DNA from: Lepiota brunneoincarnata
Lineage: Eukaryota; Basidiomycota; Agaricomycetes; Agaricales; Agaricaceae
Direction: 5' to 3'
Length of the DNA: 64,000 bases
Assembly: GCA_023014365.1 (NCBI GenBank)
Contig: JAEBUN010000076.1
Coordinates: 1-64,000, forward strand
Positions within the stretch are counted from its first letter, which is position 1; every line of letters begins with the position of its first letter. The notes under the pieces are model-generated. The model did not search any database and had not been told where the DNA came from. It saw only the letters and a list, made by a program, of their open reading frames with translations. A program made the position numbers and the translations under genes. Below are positions 1 to 8,530 of this stretch, one piece after another.

Positions 1-351
1 GTAAAACACGTTTTCCTGGCTGATCACCATCCCCACACAGATGTCTCTGTTCTGGGGCCATTTCTCAACGCCTTGGGATACAGTAACTTACATCTGGAAG
101 GTCTCTCCCGTGCCTTTCCAACAAGCCCACTCACGTCCGGTTGCGCTTAGCAGTTGTCTTGCAAATTGAGGATCTTTGCTGTCTCATCACTTTCCCTCCT
201 TGCAGGGCTTCTGGGCCCACTGCCTTGCTTCAACATGCTTGGGCTTATCTTTTTTATGTTGGAAATAAAAACCAATTGTGAGTGTCATGGTGCACAGGGG
301 GTCCAAGCATTGACTGCTTGTCCCTATGATCACCCACCTCCCTGTGGTTTG
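1..351. other. left flank, no gene recognised
   Basis: No reading frame here has a recognisable motif or a convincing exon structure. The last five bases (347-351, GTTTG) are the left target-site duplication of the adjacent LTR element. Confidence 0.5.
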
Positions 352-690
352 TGTTAGGGGAAGTAAGGCACCGGAACCAAGTTGATATTCAGGTGGCGAT
401 TACAATCGCCACCCATGCTATATATATACATAGTGGTCTGCGCACAGACCGGGTAACCAGACACTACGATAGCTACCAGTAATAACGTACGCAAACAATA
501 AACAAGCAACTAATAATAGAAGTCGCCTGCAGATCGGGCTTGGGGATGGGGGTGGCCGAAGGCCGAGACCGGGCTCGGGCATCGGGCATCGGCTAAGAAG
601 GCTGAGCCCGGACGTCCAACCACAGGTCCCTAGAAGTACCTTGCATAAGGGGGGGTGCAATGCAAAGCACACGACGCTAGTCCCCTTACA
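352..690 (-). repeat. 3' LTR of the KH-domain element
   Basis: A 339-bp TG...CA repeat. On the minus strand it follows the polypurine-like tract, so it is the 3' LTR. It contains the hairpins found in the 5' LTR: GGTGGCGATT paired with AATCGCCACC around 392-413, and GGTCTG/CAGACC. Short ORFs inside it are not genes. Confidence 0.92.
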
Positions 691-704
691 CCAGCCCCCT
701 CTTA
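691..704 (-). other. polypurine-like tract of the KH element
   Basis: Read on the minus strand, AAGAGGGGGCTGG lies directly before the TGTAAGGGG start of the 3' LTR. Plus-strand priming sites of LTR elements sit there, and this fixes the orientation as minus. Its function is inferred from position and composition. Confidence 0.6.
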
Positions 705-738
705 AGAGTCGACGACCCGGCGACTTGGTTCCTTTGTC

Positions 739-1902
739 CTAAAAAGCGCGAGCCCAATGGCCATCCGCTAGCCGAATGACAGACCCATCCACCACAAGGG
801 AACGGGCCATATCAAGACGGTCGGCAGGGGCAGTAGGCATAACCCCCCGGCCCCAGGTCGAGAGGACACTGTTGACCTCCATCAGGGTCAAGGCCGGTGG
901 TAGGGGTGGCGCTTCCATTCTGGACTGATGGGACTTCCGGGAGTAGACGTGCCGGAGGGGGTAGAGATGGGCATAGGGGAGCTGCGTGACGGTTGCTGAG
1001 AAACCGCGGGCGAACGGGTAGGGGTAGGAGTAGATAGTGCGGCCGTACGCATAGTTGTCGAAGGGACGGCCGGCCGCCGGGGTAGCGATGTGAGGGGGAG
1101 TGGGTGCGACTGAAGAGGCCTGCGAGGAGGACCGCACACCCGGATGTGCCCAGTCTGGGGACTGGGCGGTGGCAGAGCCGGGGGCTAACGGGGTCGTATG
1201 GGCCGGAGCAGGAGCCTGGGCTGCTCCAGGAGCAGACGGTCCGGGGGCCGCCAAGGCGGGGCCGGAAACCGCTATGGTCTTCTCCTTCTTTGTCTTGGGA
1301 AGATGGACGCGCTTGCGCGCAATCCGCTTACCTAATACCACAAGGGCATCACCGAGTTGCTGCTCGGTCCCCCTAATAGAGACATGGTGCTCGTCGGCAC
1401 CATCCGTGGCCACTGAATAGATACGGAGGTGAGCGCCGCTAATGTCTGCGACCTGTTTAAGGCCGCGGCCACCGCGACCAATCACGTGACCACTCAAGCC
1501 GTTGGCGATGACGAGAGTGGTCTGATAGCGATCGGCCTGGTCTTCTCTCGGGTAGTAGGCTGAGAGCGGGAGGGCGGTAGATGTGCCTTTTACCGAGGGG
1601 CGAGTGGGGCCCGGGCGGTTAGGAGTGCGTGGGGCGCCGGCAGAAACCTGCGAGCGACCCTTTCGGGTAGTGGCCGTTTGAATGATGGCTGGAGAAGGAC
1701 CGGTGGCAGCCATCAAGGGACGTTCCTCGAGGGTGCGCAGGCGGGACGAGAGCGAACCGATCGAGCGGTTAAGCTCACCGATCCGGGCCAATAAGGCCTG
1801 AGTGTCCTCACCTGAACGCGAGGGTCCTGCCGAGGCAGGGGCTGTGGTCGGTAGTGTGGGCGCAGTCGCTTTCTGCTTGCCTGAGGACTTTCGGCAAGGC
1901 AT
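739..1902 (-). CDS. KH-domain protein encoded inside the LTR element
   Basis: An uninterrupted 387-codon ORF fills almost the whole internal region. Residues about 33-62 (ALLARIGELNRSIGSL and following) look like a short amphipathic coiled coil. Residues about 128-196 match a type I KH fold: VIANGLSGHVIGRGGRGL contains the GxxG nucleic-acid-binding loop (GRGG, residues 142-145), followed by a second helix and a strand-helix end with GTEQQLGDALVVLGKRI. Basic KRIARKR and KTKKEK follow. Residues 210-280 are Ala/Pro-rich and the C-terminal third is Tyr/Pro-rich. There is no CCHC knuckle and no enzyme domain. KH domains bind single-stranded RNA or DNA; by inference the protein could act like Gag, self-associating through the coil and binding element RNA. 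A captured host KH gene is the alternative. The ATG at 1902 is the first in the frame and lies 68 bp inside the primer site. Confidence 0.82.
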   Translation of the reverse strand: MPCRKSSGKQKATAPTLPTTAPASAGPSRSGEDTQALLARIGELNRSIGSLSSRLRTLEERPLMAATGPSPAIIQTATTRKGRSQVSAGAPRTPNRPGPTRPSVKGTSTALPLSAYYPREDQADRYQTTLVIANGLSGHVIGRGGRGLKQVADISGAHLRIYSVATDGADEHHVSIRGTEQQLGDALVVLGKRIARKRVHLPKTKKEKTIAVSGPALAAPGPSAPGAAQAPAPAHTTPLAPGSATAQSPDWAHPGVRSSSQASSVAPTPPHIATPAAGRPFDNYAYGRTIYSYPYPFARGFSATVTQLPYAHLYPLRHVYSRKSHQSRMEAPPLPPALTLMEVNSVLSTWGRGVMPTAPADRLDMARSLVVDGSVIRLADGHWARAF

Positions 1903-1969
1903 ACTGGCGATAGGGCTGGGGACAGGGTAGATGGGGTGCAGAGAGCTAGGGTGGCAAGTCCGCGTAGAG

Positions 1970-1981
1970 ACCTGAATATTC
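1970..1981 (-). other. putative self-priming primer-binding site
   Basis: Immediately inside the 5' LTR the minus strand reads GAATATTCAGGT, which does not start with the TGG typical of tRNA-primed sites. Its last ten bases (ATATTCAGGT) are the exact reverse complement of ACCTGAATAT in the LTR transcript strand (plus 2015-2024), located about 32 bases downstream of the TATA box, where transcription should begin. This arrangement matches the known self-priming of Tf1/sushi-type elements, where the RNA 5' end folds back on the primer site. The match is seen; the mechanism is inferred. Confidence 0.62.
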
Positions 1982-2320
1982 TGTTAGGGGAAGTAAGGCA
2001 CCGGAACCAAGTTGATATTCAGGTGGCGATTACAATCGCCACCCACGCTATATATATACATAGTGGTCTGCGCACAGACCGGGTAACCAGACACTACAAT
2101 AGCTACCAGTAATAACGTACGCAAACAATAAACAAGCAACTAATAATAGAAGTCACCCGCAGATCGGGCTCGGGGATGGGGGTGGCCGAAGGCCGAGACC
2201 AGGCTTGGGCATCGGGCATCGGCTAAGAAGGCCGAGCCCGGACGTCCAACCACAGGTCCCTAGAAGTACCTTGCGTAAGGGGGGGCGCAATGCAAAGCAC
2301 ACAACGCCAGTCCCCTTACA
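1982..2320 (-). repeat. 5' LTR of the KH-domain element
   Basis: 339 bp, nearly identical to 352-690. On the minus strand it carries, in order: TGTAAGGGG terminus, a GGTCTG-CGCA-CAGACC hairpin (2065-2080), a TATA box, a second hairpin GGTGGCGATT/AATCGCCACC (about 2022-2043), the predicted RNA start ACCTGAATAT, and CCCCTAACA. Confidence 0.92.
2048..2062 (-). promoter_or_regulatory. TATA box of the 5' LTR
   Basis: The minus strand reads CTATGTATATATATAGC. The run TATATATA lies 32 bases before ACCTGAATAT, a normal TATA-to-start spacing, and would drive the KH ORF. Confidence 0.6.
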
Positions 2321-2817
2321 GTTTGGCTCCTGAGCATTTTATTTCTCTCATCCTCTATGTAAAAGGTAGCCAGCATGCCAGGATAGTTATCTACTCATTC
2401 TATTGTTCTGGCTTTACTTTAAATACCATAGCAAGAATCCCCTGCAGTCTCAATTCTCACAGAATCACACATACAAGTTTCTGAGGCTGTAAGAAGTCTT
2501 TATCACTTTCCTCTCATGACAATTACTTGTCTTCTAACAGGTATAGAATACATCAGTTCTTGCATATATGAGTTTCTGAGGCTAATGATCACTCATATTC
2601 TAACATTTTACTCTTATTCACCCTTCCTACCCTTCTTTGGTTATTTGTACCTGTTTTTTTCTTTTTTTGGAGGGGCTAATATATGTGTATGGAAAAGATG
2701 GTTACAAAACTGGACTTCTAGATGGAGGAGCAGAAGCAAAGGAATGGGAGCTCAAGGAATGGAACTTTGATTAGTTTATTGCCAATATAAACACTTTTTA
2801 TAACATAGTACAAAAAA
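2321..2817. other. AT-rich intergenic stretch
   Basis: Low-CpG sequence after the right target duplication. The two short ORFs on the plus strand have no recognisable motif and T-rich composition; I see no gene. Confidence 0.5.
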
Positions 2818-2978
2818 GTTCAAGTTTGAACCTGTTTGAACCCTGAACTGAACCTTCTGAACTGAGTTCAGGAGGTTCAGTTCAGGTTCAGGTTCAGGTT
2901 CAGTAAATCTGAGTAGGTTCAGGTTCAGGTTCAGGCTGAGGGGGTGCCAAACTGAACTGAACTGAACTTTGGCACCCC
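2818..2978. repeat. GGTTCA/TGAACC repeat cluster ending in a perfect hairpin
   Basis: Multiple GGTTCAG hexamer/heptamer repeats and their complements (TTGAACC, CTGAACTGAAC) are packed in 160 bp. The right end is an 11-bp perfect inverted repeat, GGGGTGCCAAA at 2941-2951 and TTTGGCACCCC at 2968-2978, enclosing CTGAAC repeats. It may be the end of a small DNA element, but no matching second end was found. Confidence 0.7.
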
Positions 2979-3566
2979 TATCTGTCCCCGATGAGCAACT
3001 GCCTCTCTGTCACTCTTCCATGGCTGAGGTTTACCTGGAAAAGGCACGCAGGAGGGCCAGAGCCCCTGATCCTCATTGCGGCTTTCCTGATCCCTCACCA
3101 GCAGCTACTACAACAATGGGGGAAAGGATGTCTACAGCAACCCAGAAGGGCCCTCAAGCCCCATATTGGTAATGACAGGATGCCCCAGGTGCCTCTTCCC
3201 CCTCCTACATATATCGCGTGTTCCATTCTCCCTCCCCCCCAATCCTTGTAACCACTTGCCTATTTCCCCCCCTCTAATTGTATGGTCAATTAGGATAGGA
3301 ATATAAAGCAATTTTATGCAATTCTCTTTGGTCATAGACCACCAGAGACTTAAAGAGTTATACTTTTTAAAACCAGACCCTTTGAAACGATTGAGATATT
3401 GGCAGACCCTTTCTGCTTGACTCAAGAACTGAATACGAGTTGCTATGACTCTTCTGTTCTTAAGTAGAAAGTTCACTAACTTCTGTTTCTTTGGGTTCCT
3501 CTTAGAGGCCTTGCCTCAGAAGTATACCATTGAATTGTAGAGCTGTTTAATTGAGAAGTGAACATA
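2979..3566. other. no gene recognised
   Basis: Two overlapping plus-strand ORFs (2969-3172, 2991-3251) and a minus ORF (3132-3476) cover part of this stretch but show no domain and do not join into a longer product. Confidence 0.4.
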
Positions 3567-4260
3567 GTATGCTAGGGCCCATTGAAAACGCTGTCTACTA
3601 GGTCTATCTAGTTTTAAAGATACTTACTGCGGGAGCTGTTAGGGGAAGTAAGAGCACCGGAACCAAGTTGATATTTGGGTGGCGAATACAATCGACACCC
3701 ACACTACTTATATACATAGAGGCCTGCGCACAGACCGGGTAGCCAAACACTACGTAGCTACTAGAACATAACGTACGCAAGCAATATACAAACAACGTCA
3801 GTCGCACGTGGGTTAGACTCGGGGATGGGGGTGGCCGAAGGCCGAGGCCGGGCTTAGGCATCGGGCATCGGCTAGAGAGGCCGAGCACGGATACCCAACC
3901 ACAGACCCCTAGACATACCTTGCGTAAGGGGATATAGTCCCCTTACAGGAGCTCGCAAGAAGCCTGTCTTGCTGAGTAGTATAAAGTTTTATTGCATTGT
4001 TCAGAAGCTGTAGTGCACTAGGGCCCATTAGATAACACTGTCTGCTAGGCCTACTAGCTTAAAGACACTTACTGCAGGAGCTTGTCAAAAGCCTGTCTCA
4101 CTAGGTAGTGTAAATTTATAGTATTGTCAAGAGAAAAGGATGTAGTATGCTAGGGCCCATTAGAACATGTTGTCTGCTAGGTCTACAGAGGTTCACTGAT
4201 TGCGAAAGCTTGCATTTTACCTGACTTATTGAATCATGAAGATATTAGTTAACATATTAT
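3567..4260. repeat. ~128-bp tandem repeat, about 2.6 copies, split by a solo LTR
   Basis: The phrase GCTAGGGCCCATT recurs near 3572, 4018 and 4148, followed each time by CTGTCT(A/G)CTAGG and, in the first two units, by ACTTACTGC.GGAGCT. The first interval is 316 bp longer because the solo LTR with its duplication interrupts the first unit; without it the spacing is about 127-130 bp. Confidence 0.75.
3637..3947 (-). mobile_element. solo LTR related to the KH element
   Basis: 311 bp starting TGTTAGGGGAAGTAAG and ending TCCCCTTACA, flanked by a perfect GGAGC duplication (3632-3636 and 3948-3952). It retains the GCGCACAGACC hairpin region and the GGCCGAAGGCCGAG segment of the KH-element LTR but is shorter and diverged. 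No internal region remains, as expected after LTR-LTR recombination. Confidence 0.92.
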
Positions 4261-4980
4261 ATAGTAATGACCGTCAAAGTTCCCATTGTATTCAGATAGG
4301 ACAACTGTCTGTCTAGTTAGAGACTAAGAGATTAACTTACCAAGACCCTAAAAACATTAGAATTGAATATATTTCTGGAGATCTGCGACAATCTCTCCCC
4401 CATGAACTTATAAAGTCAGAATTAGCAAACTTGTTAACAAACTTTGTTTTTGATCTTGTAAAGTAATCCACTTTTCAACAGTGCAAGCACATTCTGAGTG
4501 CAAAAATGATGGTCAGTAATTTACAAGTGACTCCTGGAAAGATACCAGTGTATTAGTTGAGTCCAGTCCAAGAGTGCAGATGTTCACTTGTGCCATAACC
4601 CAGCTTATGTCTACTAATCATTTGTGCCTTGGACTAGGTCATTATACTGATGCATGTGTTACATTGACAATGTACAATATGCTTGCAATAAGTCAACATG
4701 CTGGGAAAAAGATGCCTCTCCAGATATTGGACACTCAGCCTCTGTATGTGGCTATTCAACTCTTAGGGTTACAGGTCATCTTCTCAGCCACTGATATAAT
4801 GCTTCAGGTGCCTTTTACTTTGATCCTTTTATTACTTCACTTGTTTGGGGAGGGGGGTATTATGTGCATGTGTATATTGAAAATTAAAAAAATTAAAAAA
4901 GGGGACATGGGAGATGCAATGGTACAAAAATGTAAAAAGAAAAAGAGCAGTGGGAGCTACAAGTGTCCAAAAAAATTCCA
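4261..4980. other. AT-rich stretch with one 141-codon ORF of unknown status
   Basis: A plus-strand ORF at 4574-4999 is long for this composition but has no recognised motif, a lysine-rich tail from an A-rich run and no clear neighbours. I do not call it a gene. Confidence 0.35.
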
Positions 4981-5992
4981 ACTTTGGTGGGATTCCTAAT
5001 AACTCAATCACTGATCCCTCCCTTGTCCCCCTCCATTGTCATCATCTTTACCCTAGTTATTCTCATCATCTTCATTGGACAACCTCTCATCCTCTCCAGT
5101 AGACCCCTTGGACTCATCTTCTTCTAACCTGTTCTCATCCCTATCAGCTTGGCTGATGCCTGGGATTCCCCCTTCTCCAAATCAAGTAGGTGCCATATCC
5201 TTGCTGTCCTGGGTATAGGTTTGCCCTCCCAACAAGTCCATATTGATATTAGGCATCAGGTTCCTGTGTTAGGGCACCAGCTTAGCAATACTCTCTGCTA
5301 CCTGATGTACCTTGAAGTAAACTGCTACTGCTTCCCAGTCATTTTGATCCTCTATCTGCTACTGCTCAAGATAATTCTTCCTGAACACCTCCAGCAATTG
5401 CTCAGTAATGAGAATTTGACACTCCAATATCATCTGGTGGAGCTTTAGCTCTACTGATAACTGGATCATCCCAGATGCAAGCTCTTGGATGGTCTCTGTT
5501 GGAGTTTGTATCAGCCCCAGGTAGGACCAAATGTGTTTGGAACCCAAAGATGCTGTTTTTGGTACTTACCAGATTCTTGTGTCAGCCAAATATCCCCTGG
5601 GCACCTATCCCCTGGGCACTTATCTACCTCCAGGGTACTTGCCACTCCTTGCTTTGCTTCTGTTGCACTGACCTTTGATTTATTGATATCCTTTTCACTG
5701 AACTGACTGAGTAATGAGCTCCTAGCAGAGTGTTTTGGGAGCTAAATTTTGACAGTTGAGGAAGCAGCCTCACACTTAATCTTAGATGTGGTGCAGTACA
5801 CACACTTCATCCTTCTCCTCCCTGTGTTACTTTTATATGAAGTGCATCCCAAGGGTTGAATTAAAATATGCTTACCTGATTTGGGAGGCACAAATTCAAC
5901 CTCTGTCTTGGTACAATTCTGGTAGGGATTTTTTCCACCAATGGTCTGGCTCTTTACCTTCCATGAGTCAAAGGCAATAACTGTCACCTGTT

Positions 5993-6275
5993 ATGAACAG
6001 TCTAGACAGAGAGGAGCTAGAACAAGTATTTGACCTTACAAGATGGGTACAGGAGACCACAGACCAGCTATGAGCCCAAGAATATGAAGATGAAGAAGGA
6101 AAATACTATAATGCCATACAGGACCTGGCAAGAGACATAGGAATGGAGGTAACCTTGGAGGATATTCTGGAATACCCTGTGGATGAAGGAGATAGTTATG
6201 GATTGACTGATCCAACCTTCAGCACAGATGGAAGCACCAAGAGAATGGAGAGCAAGAATGGAGAAGGATCCATGG
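5993..6275 (+). pseudogene. gag-like fragment, plus copy
   Basis: From the ATG at 5993 the frame parallels the minus-strand copy: DREEL..VFDLTRWVQETT, then a TGA in place of the CGA codon of the sister copy (a C-to-T change at CpG), then QEYEDEEG and LEDILEYP. It ends at the LTR at 6276. It is non-functional by the stop and by truncation. Confidence 0.7.
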
Positions 6276-6605
6276 TGTTATGATCCGTGCTCCTTCTGTA
6301 TCCGAGGATAACTGGAGACGGCCTTCAATCACTCTATAAGGTGTCCGAGACGGTTGGCCTTATAGAGCTTAGTGGATCGCGCTCAATGAGATAACGAGGG
6401 AAGACGCCAAGTTAAGGCAGAGAGGTAAACGACCGCTGTTAACAAGATTAAAGCTTGAGGCTTTAATCTCTACTTGTACAGGCCTTATATACCTATGAGG
6501 TGCTATATACTCGTTATAGGTTACTTGGCTGTTCTACTGGTCGTGCGCAGTCCTGACCATGATGCACATCCTGGCTGATGGCATCCTAGTGTTATTTATA
6601 TTACA
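6276..6605 (+). repeat. LTR, plus orientation, of the rearranged element
   Basis: 330 bp from TGTTATGATCC to TATTACA. It matches the minus strand of 7403-7069 throughout, with many CpG-to-TpG/CpA differences in the other copy. It includes a TTAACAAGATTAAAGC segment and a tract TACTTGTACAGGCCTTATATACC that could hold a TATA element. Confidence 0.8.
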
Positions 6606-6969
6606 ATGAGTCAGTACTCTCGCTACTGCTGTGCGATGTTCCATCGCTTTCCTTTGACTCATAATCTTCTTCTCCCGATTGTATCTCCATGGGGTCTTCT
6701 TCGTTCTTGCTCTCCATTCTCTCGGTGCTTCCATCCGTATCGGAGGTTGGGTCGGTTGATCCATGGTTATCTTCCTCGTCCTCGGGGTATTCCAATATAT
6801 CCTCCAAGGTTATCTCCATTCCTGCTTCTCTTGCCAGGTCCTGCATGGCGGTATAATATTCCCCTTCCTCGTCTTCGTATTCTTGTGCCCGTAATTGGTC
6901 TGTAGTCTCCTGTACCCATCTTGTAAAGTCGAACAATAGTTCTTGTTCCTCCCGGTCTGGACTGTTCAT
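6601..6969 (-). pseudogene. gag-like ORF, minus copy
   Basis: From the ATG at 6969 an acidic protein reads FDFTRWVQETTDQLRAQEYE, then DLAREAGMEITLEDILEYPEDEED and a Ser/Glu-rich tail. The last ~30 codons are simply the antisense of the plus-strand leader, so the true C-terminus is lost at the junction near 6691. The position directly after an LTR and leader suggests the N-terminal part of Gag. No capsid or zinc-knuckle signature is visible in what remains, so this naming is by position. Confidence 0.5.
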
Positions 6970-7068
6970 AACACATGGAGATAGGATTGGGAGAAGAGAA
7001 TTATGAGTCAGAGGAAAATGATGGAACATTACACAACAGTGGAATGGAGAACGAGAACAGTGACTCAT

Positions 7069-7403
7069 TGTAAGATAAGAATAGCAGTAGGATGCCATCA
7101 GCTAGGATGTGCATCATAGTCAAGGCTGCACAGGACAAATAGAATAGCCCAATAACCTATAACAAGTATATGGTATCTCATAGGTATATAAAGGCTTGTA
7201 CAAGTAAAAATTAAAGCCTTAAGCTTTAATCTTGTTAACAGTGGTCATTAACCTCTCTAGGCCTTAACTTGGCATGTTTTCTCATTATCTCATTGAATGC
7301 AATCCACTAAGCTTTGCAAGGCCAACCATCTTGGACACCTTGTAGAGTGATTGAAGGCCTTCTCCAGTTATCTTTGGATACAGAAAGAGCAAGGATCATA
7401 ACA
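7069..7403 (-). repeat. LTR, minus orientation, of the rearranged element
   Basis: 335 bp, complement runs TGTTATGATCC to TCTTACA. It is the inverted partner of 6276-6605 and lies against the right TCACC duplication. Compared with the partner it has lost most CpG dinucleotides. Confidence 0.8.
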
Positions 7404-8100
7404 TCACCTCTGCATCTTTATTATCCCCAACTGTCATCTTGGCCTGATTGGTGCATAGAATATAAGGAACAACCTTGACGTGTGATATGAGAGTATGCAC
7501 TACTTGCTTTGGGGGCTTTTCTTCTTCTAATTCCCCTACCTTCCTCAATTTAGGTCCTAGTCATTTTTCCTCAGCTGCTGCATTTTTTGCTTGCTGCTCT
7601 GTTATATTCATTTTCTCTTTTCTTTTTCTATTGCCTTTGTTTCCTCTTACCTTCTGCTTATCCCACAAGGCTATTTCCCTCTCATATCCTTCCTCCTCCT
7701 TATCCAGAGGTTTGCTGACCATCACCTTGACCTTTGTTTCCTTTGCCTGCCTTTTCTCAAGACCTGCATCTTGCAATTTGGGCATGGCTGTCACTTGCTC
7801 CTTTTCCTGGCCCTTACCCTTCCCTTTGTTCTCCTCTCTCTCATTACTTTCCTTCATGTCTTTTTTTGTCTGTGCCTCTGTTCCTATCACTTCCATTTCT
7901 GTCATCACATAACCTGCTATCTCCCAAGCTTTTTAAGCCCTCAATTCAGTCTTTTTCTCTGCCTTCTCTACCCTCTATTGTTTTTTTGTCTCCTAAATCT
8001 TCTCATCACTGTCAATTATTTCCAACCTCTTACACTTTCTTTTAGTCACCTCTGCCTTGCAAAGGAGCACCTTTCCCATGATCTAGGGGTTTTTCAGCAT

Positions 8101-8206
8101 TAGTTTTGCTAGTTTCTTGTATAAAAGGTTGGTAAGCCAGTCCAGGTCATCCATGATGGAGGGTTTGGAGATGGGGTGCAAGTTATCCACCACTTTATAG
8201 TGCTGT
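8101..8206. other. short spacer
   Basis: Sequence between the decayed gene and the inverted-repeat arm; nothing recognised. Confidence 0.3.
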
Positions 8207-8530
8207 TTGTAGCCCATGTGACTATCATATTCCTGGTTGGAATGAGATTCCAGATCCAATAGTATAATATTTCCTTTTATGGAAATTACGTAATTTTCAA
8301 AAATGATGTCATCGGATTCGCAATTTTATTCTGATCAAGAATATACTACTCATATGTTCTAAAACAATTTCCTTCACAAGTTATTCACATTTTTCTGTAA
8401 ATAATAAATTCAATTAACTCGGATCCTTGCAAACTGGATTTTACTCAGACTAGTCTGTGTGGGTCCACACAGATCTGTGCAGATCCATATGGACTACTCA
8501 GAATATATGGGAGAGTGGAAAGACTTCTAG
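8207..8530 (+). repeat. left arm of a large inverted repeat
   Basis: ATGTGACTATCATATTCC (from 8216) through AAAGACTTC is repeated in inverse orientation at about 13910-14314. The arms share TTTCCTTTTATGGAAATTACG, ACTCAGACTAGT and a series of GATCCACACAGATCTG palindromic words. The spacer is about 5.4 kb. This could be the long terminal inverted repeat of a decayed DNA transposon, or two inverted copies of a shorter element. Confidence 0.75.

Larger units (their letters stand above)
352..2320 (-). mobile_element. non-autonomous LTR retroelement carrying a KH-domain ORF
   Basis: Two direct repeats of 339 bp (352-690 and 1982-2320) both begin TGTTAGGGG and end CCCCTTACA. They are flanked by a perfect 5-bp target duplication GTTTG at 347-351 and 2321-2325, so this is one complete insertion of 1,969 bp. 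The only long ORF, the purine-rich tract and the TATA box all point to transcription on the minus strand, making 1982-2320 the 5' LTR. The internal region is only 1,291 bp and has no protease, reverse transcriptase, RNase H or integrase, so mobilisation would need enzymes from another element. The LTRs differ at 12 sites by my count, all transitions, consistent with a fairly recent insertion followed by cytosine deamination. Confidence 0.93.
5989..7403. mobile_element. rearranged LTR retroelement inserted as an inverted composite
   Basis: The insertion is delimited by a perfect TCACC duplication (5984-5988 and 7404-7408) and has TG...CA ends (TGTTATGA...TCATAACA). Inside, read on the plus strand: a gag-like fragment (5993-6275), an LTR (6276-6605), a leader (6606-about 6691), then the same units in reverse on the minus strand: gag-like fragment (about 6692-6969), leader (about 6973-7068), LTR (7069-7403). 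The inner junction falls on the palindrome CCATGG near 6691. A normal element has direct LTRs; this fold-back form with a clean duplication suggests that an aberrant cDNA, from template switching or self-integration, was inserted. Confidence 0.8.
4981..8100 (-). pseudogene. decayed charged-protein gene split by an LTR insertion
   Basis: On the minus strand, fragments before and after the insertion at 5989-7403 read as one protein. At 7561-7908 there is a Lys/Glu-rich segment (many KGKGQEKEQ-like stretches). The frame runs through ...GDNKDAE up to the target duplication at 7404, and resumes exactly at 5988 with VTVIAFDSWKVKSQ, reaching MKCVYCTTSKIKCEA (5742-5987). CVYC-x6-C resembles the start of fungal Zn-binding Cys clusters but only three cysteines are clear. 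Downstream (5359-5740) the reading continues through several stops. Function unknown; basic/acidic composition suggests a nuclear or nucleic-acid-associated protein. Confidence 0.45.

Noticed and set aside
418..672. 84-codon ORF inside the first LTR, with similar ORFs in the other LTRs
   Set aside because: It lies entirely within an LTR and is not kept open in all copies.
888..1420. ORFs overlapping the KH gene on the other strand and in other frames
   Set aside because: They are shadows of the long minus-strand KH ORF; no domain, no start context, and the KH frame explains the open reading.
2869..2935. GGTTCAG repeats as an interstitial telomere
   Set aside because: The unit is not the fungal TTAGGG repeat, and both orientations are mixed.
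5786..5980. Plus-strand ORF opposite the Cys-cluster fragment
   Set aside because: Shadow of the minus-strand frame, which continues across the LTR insertion.
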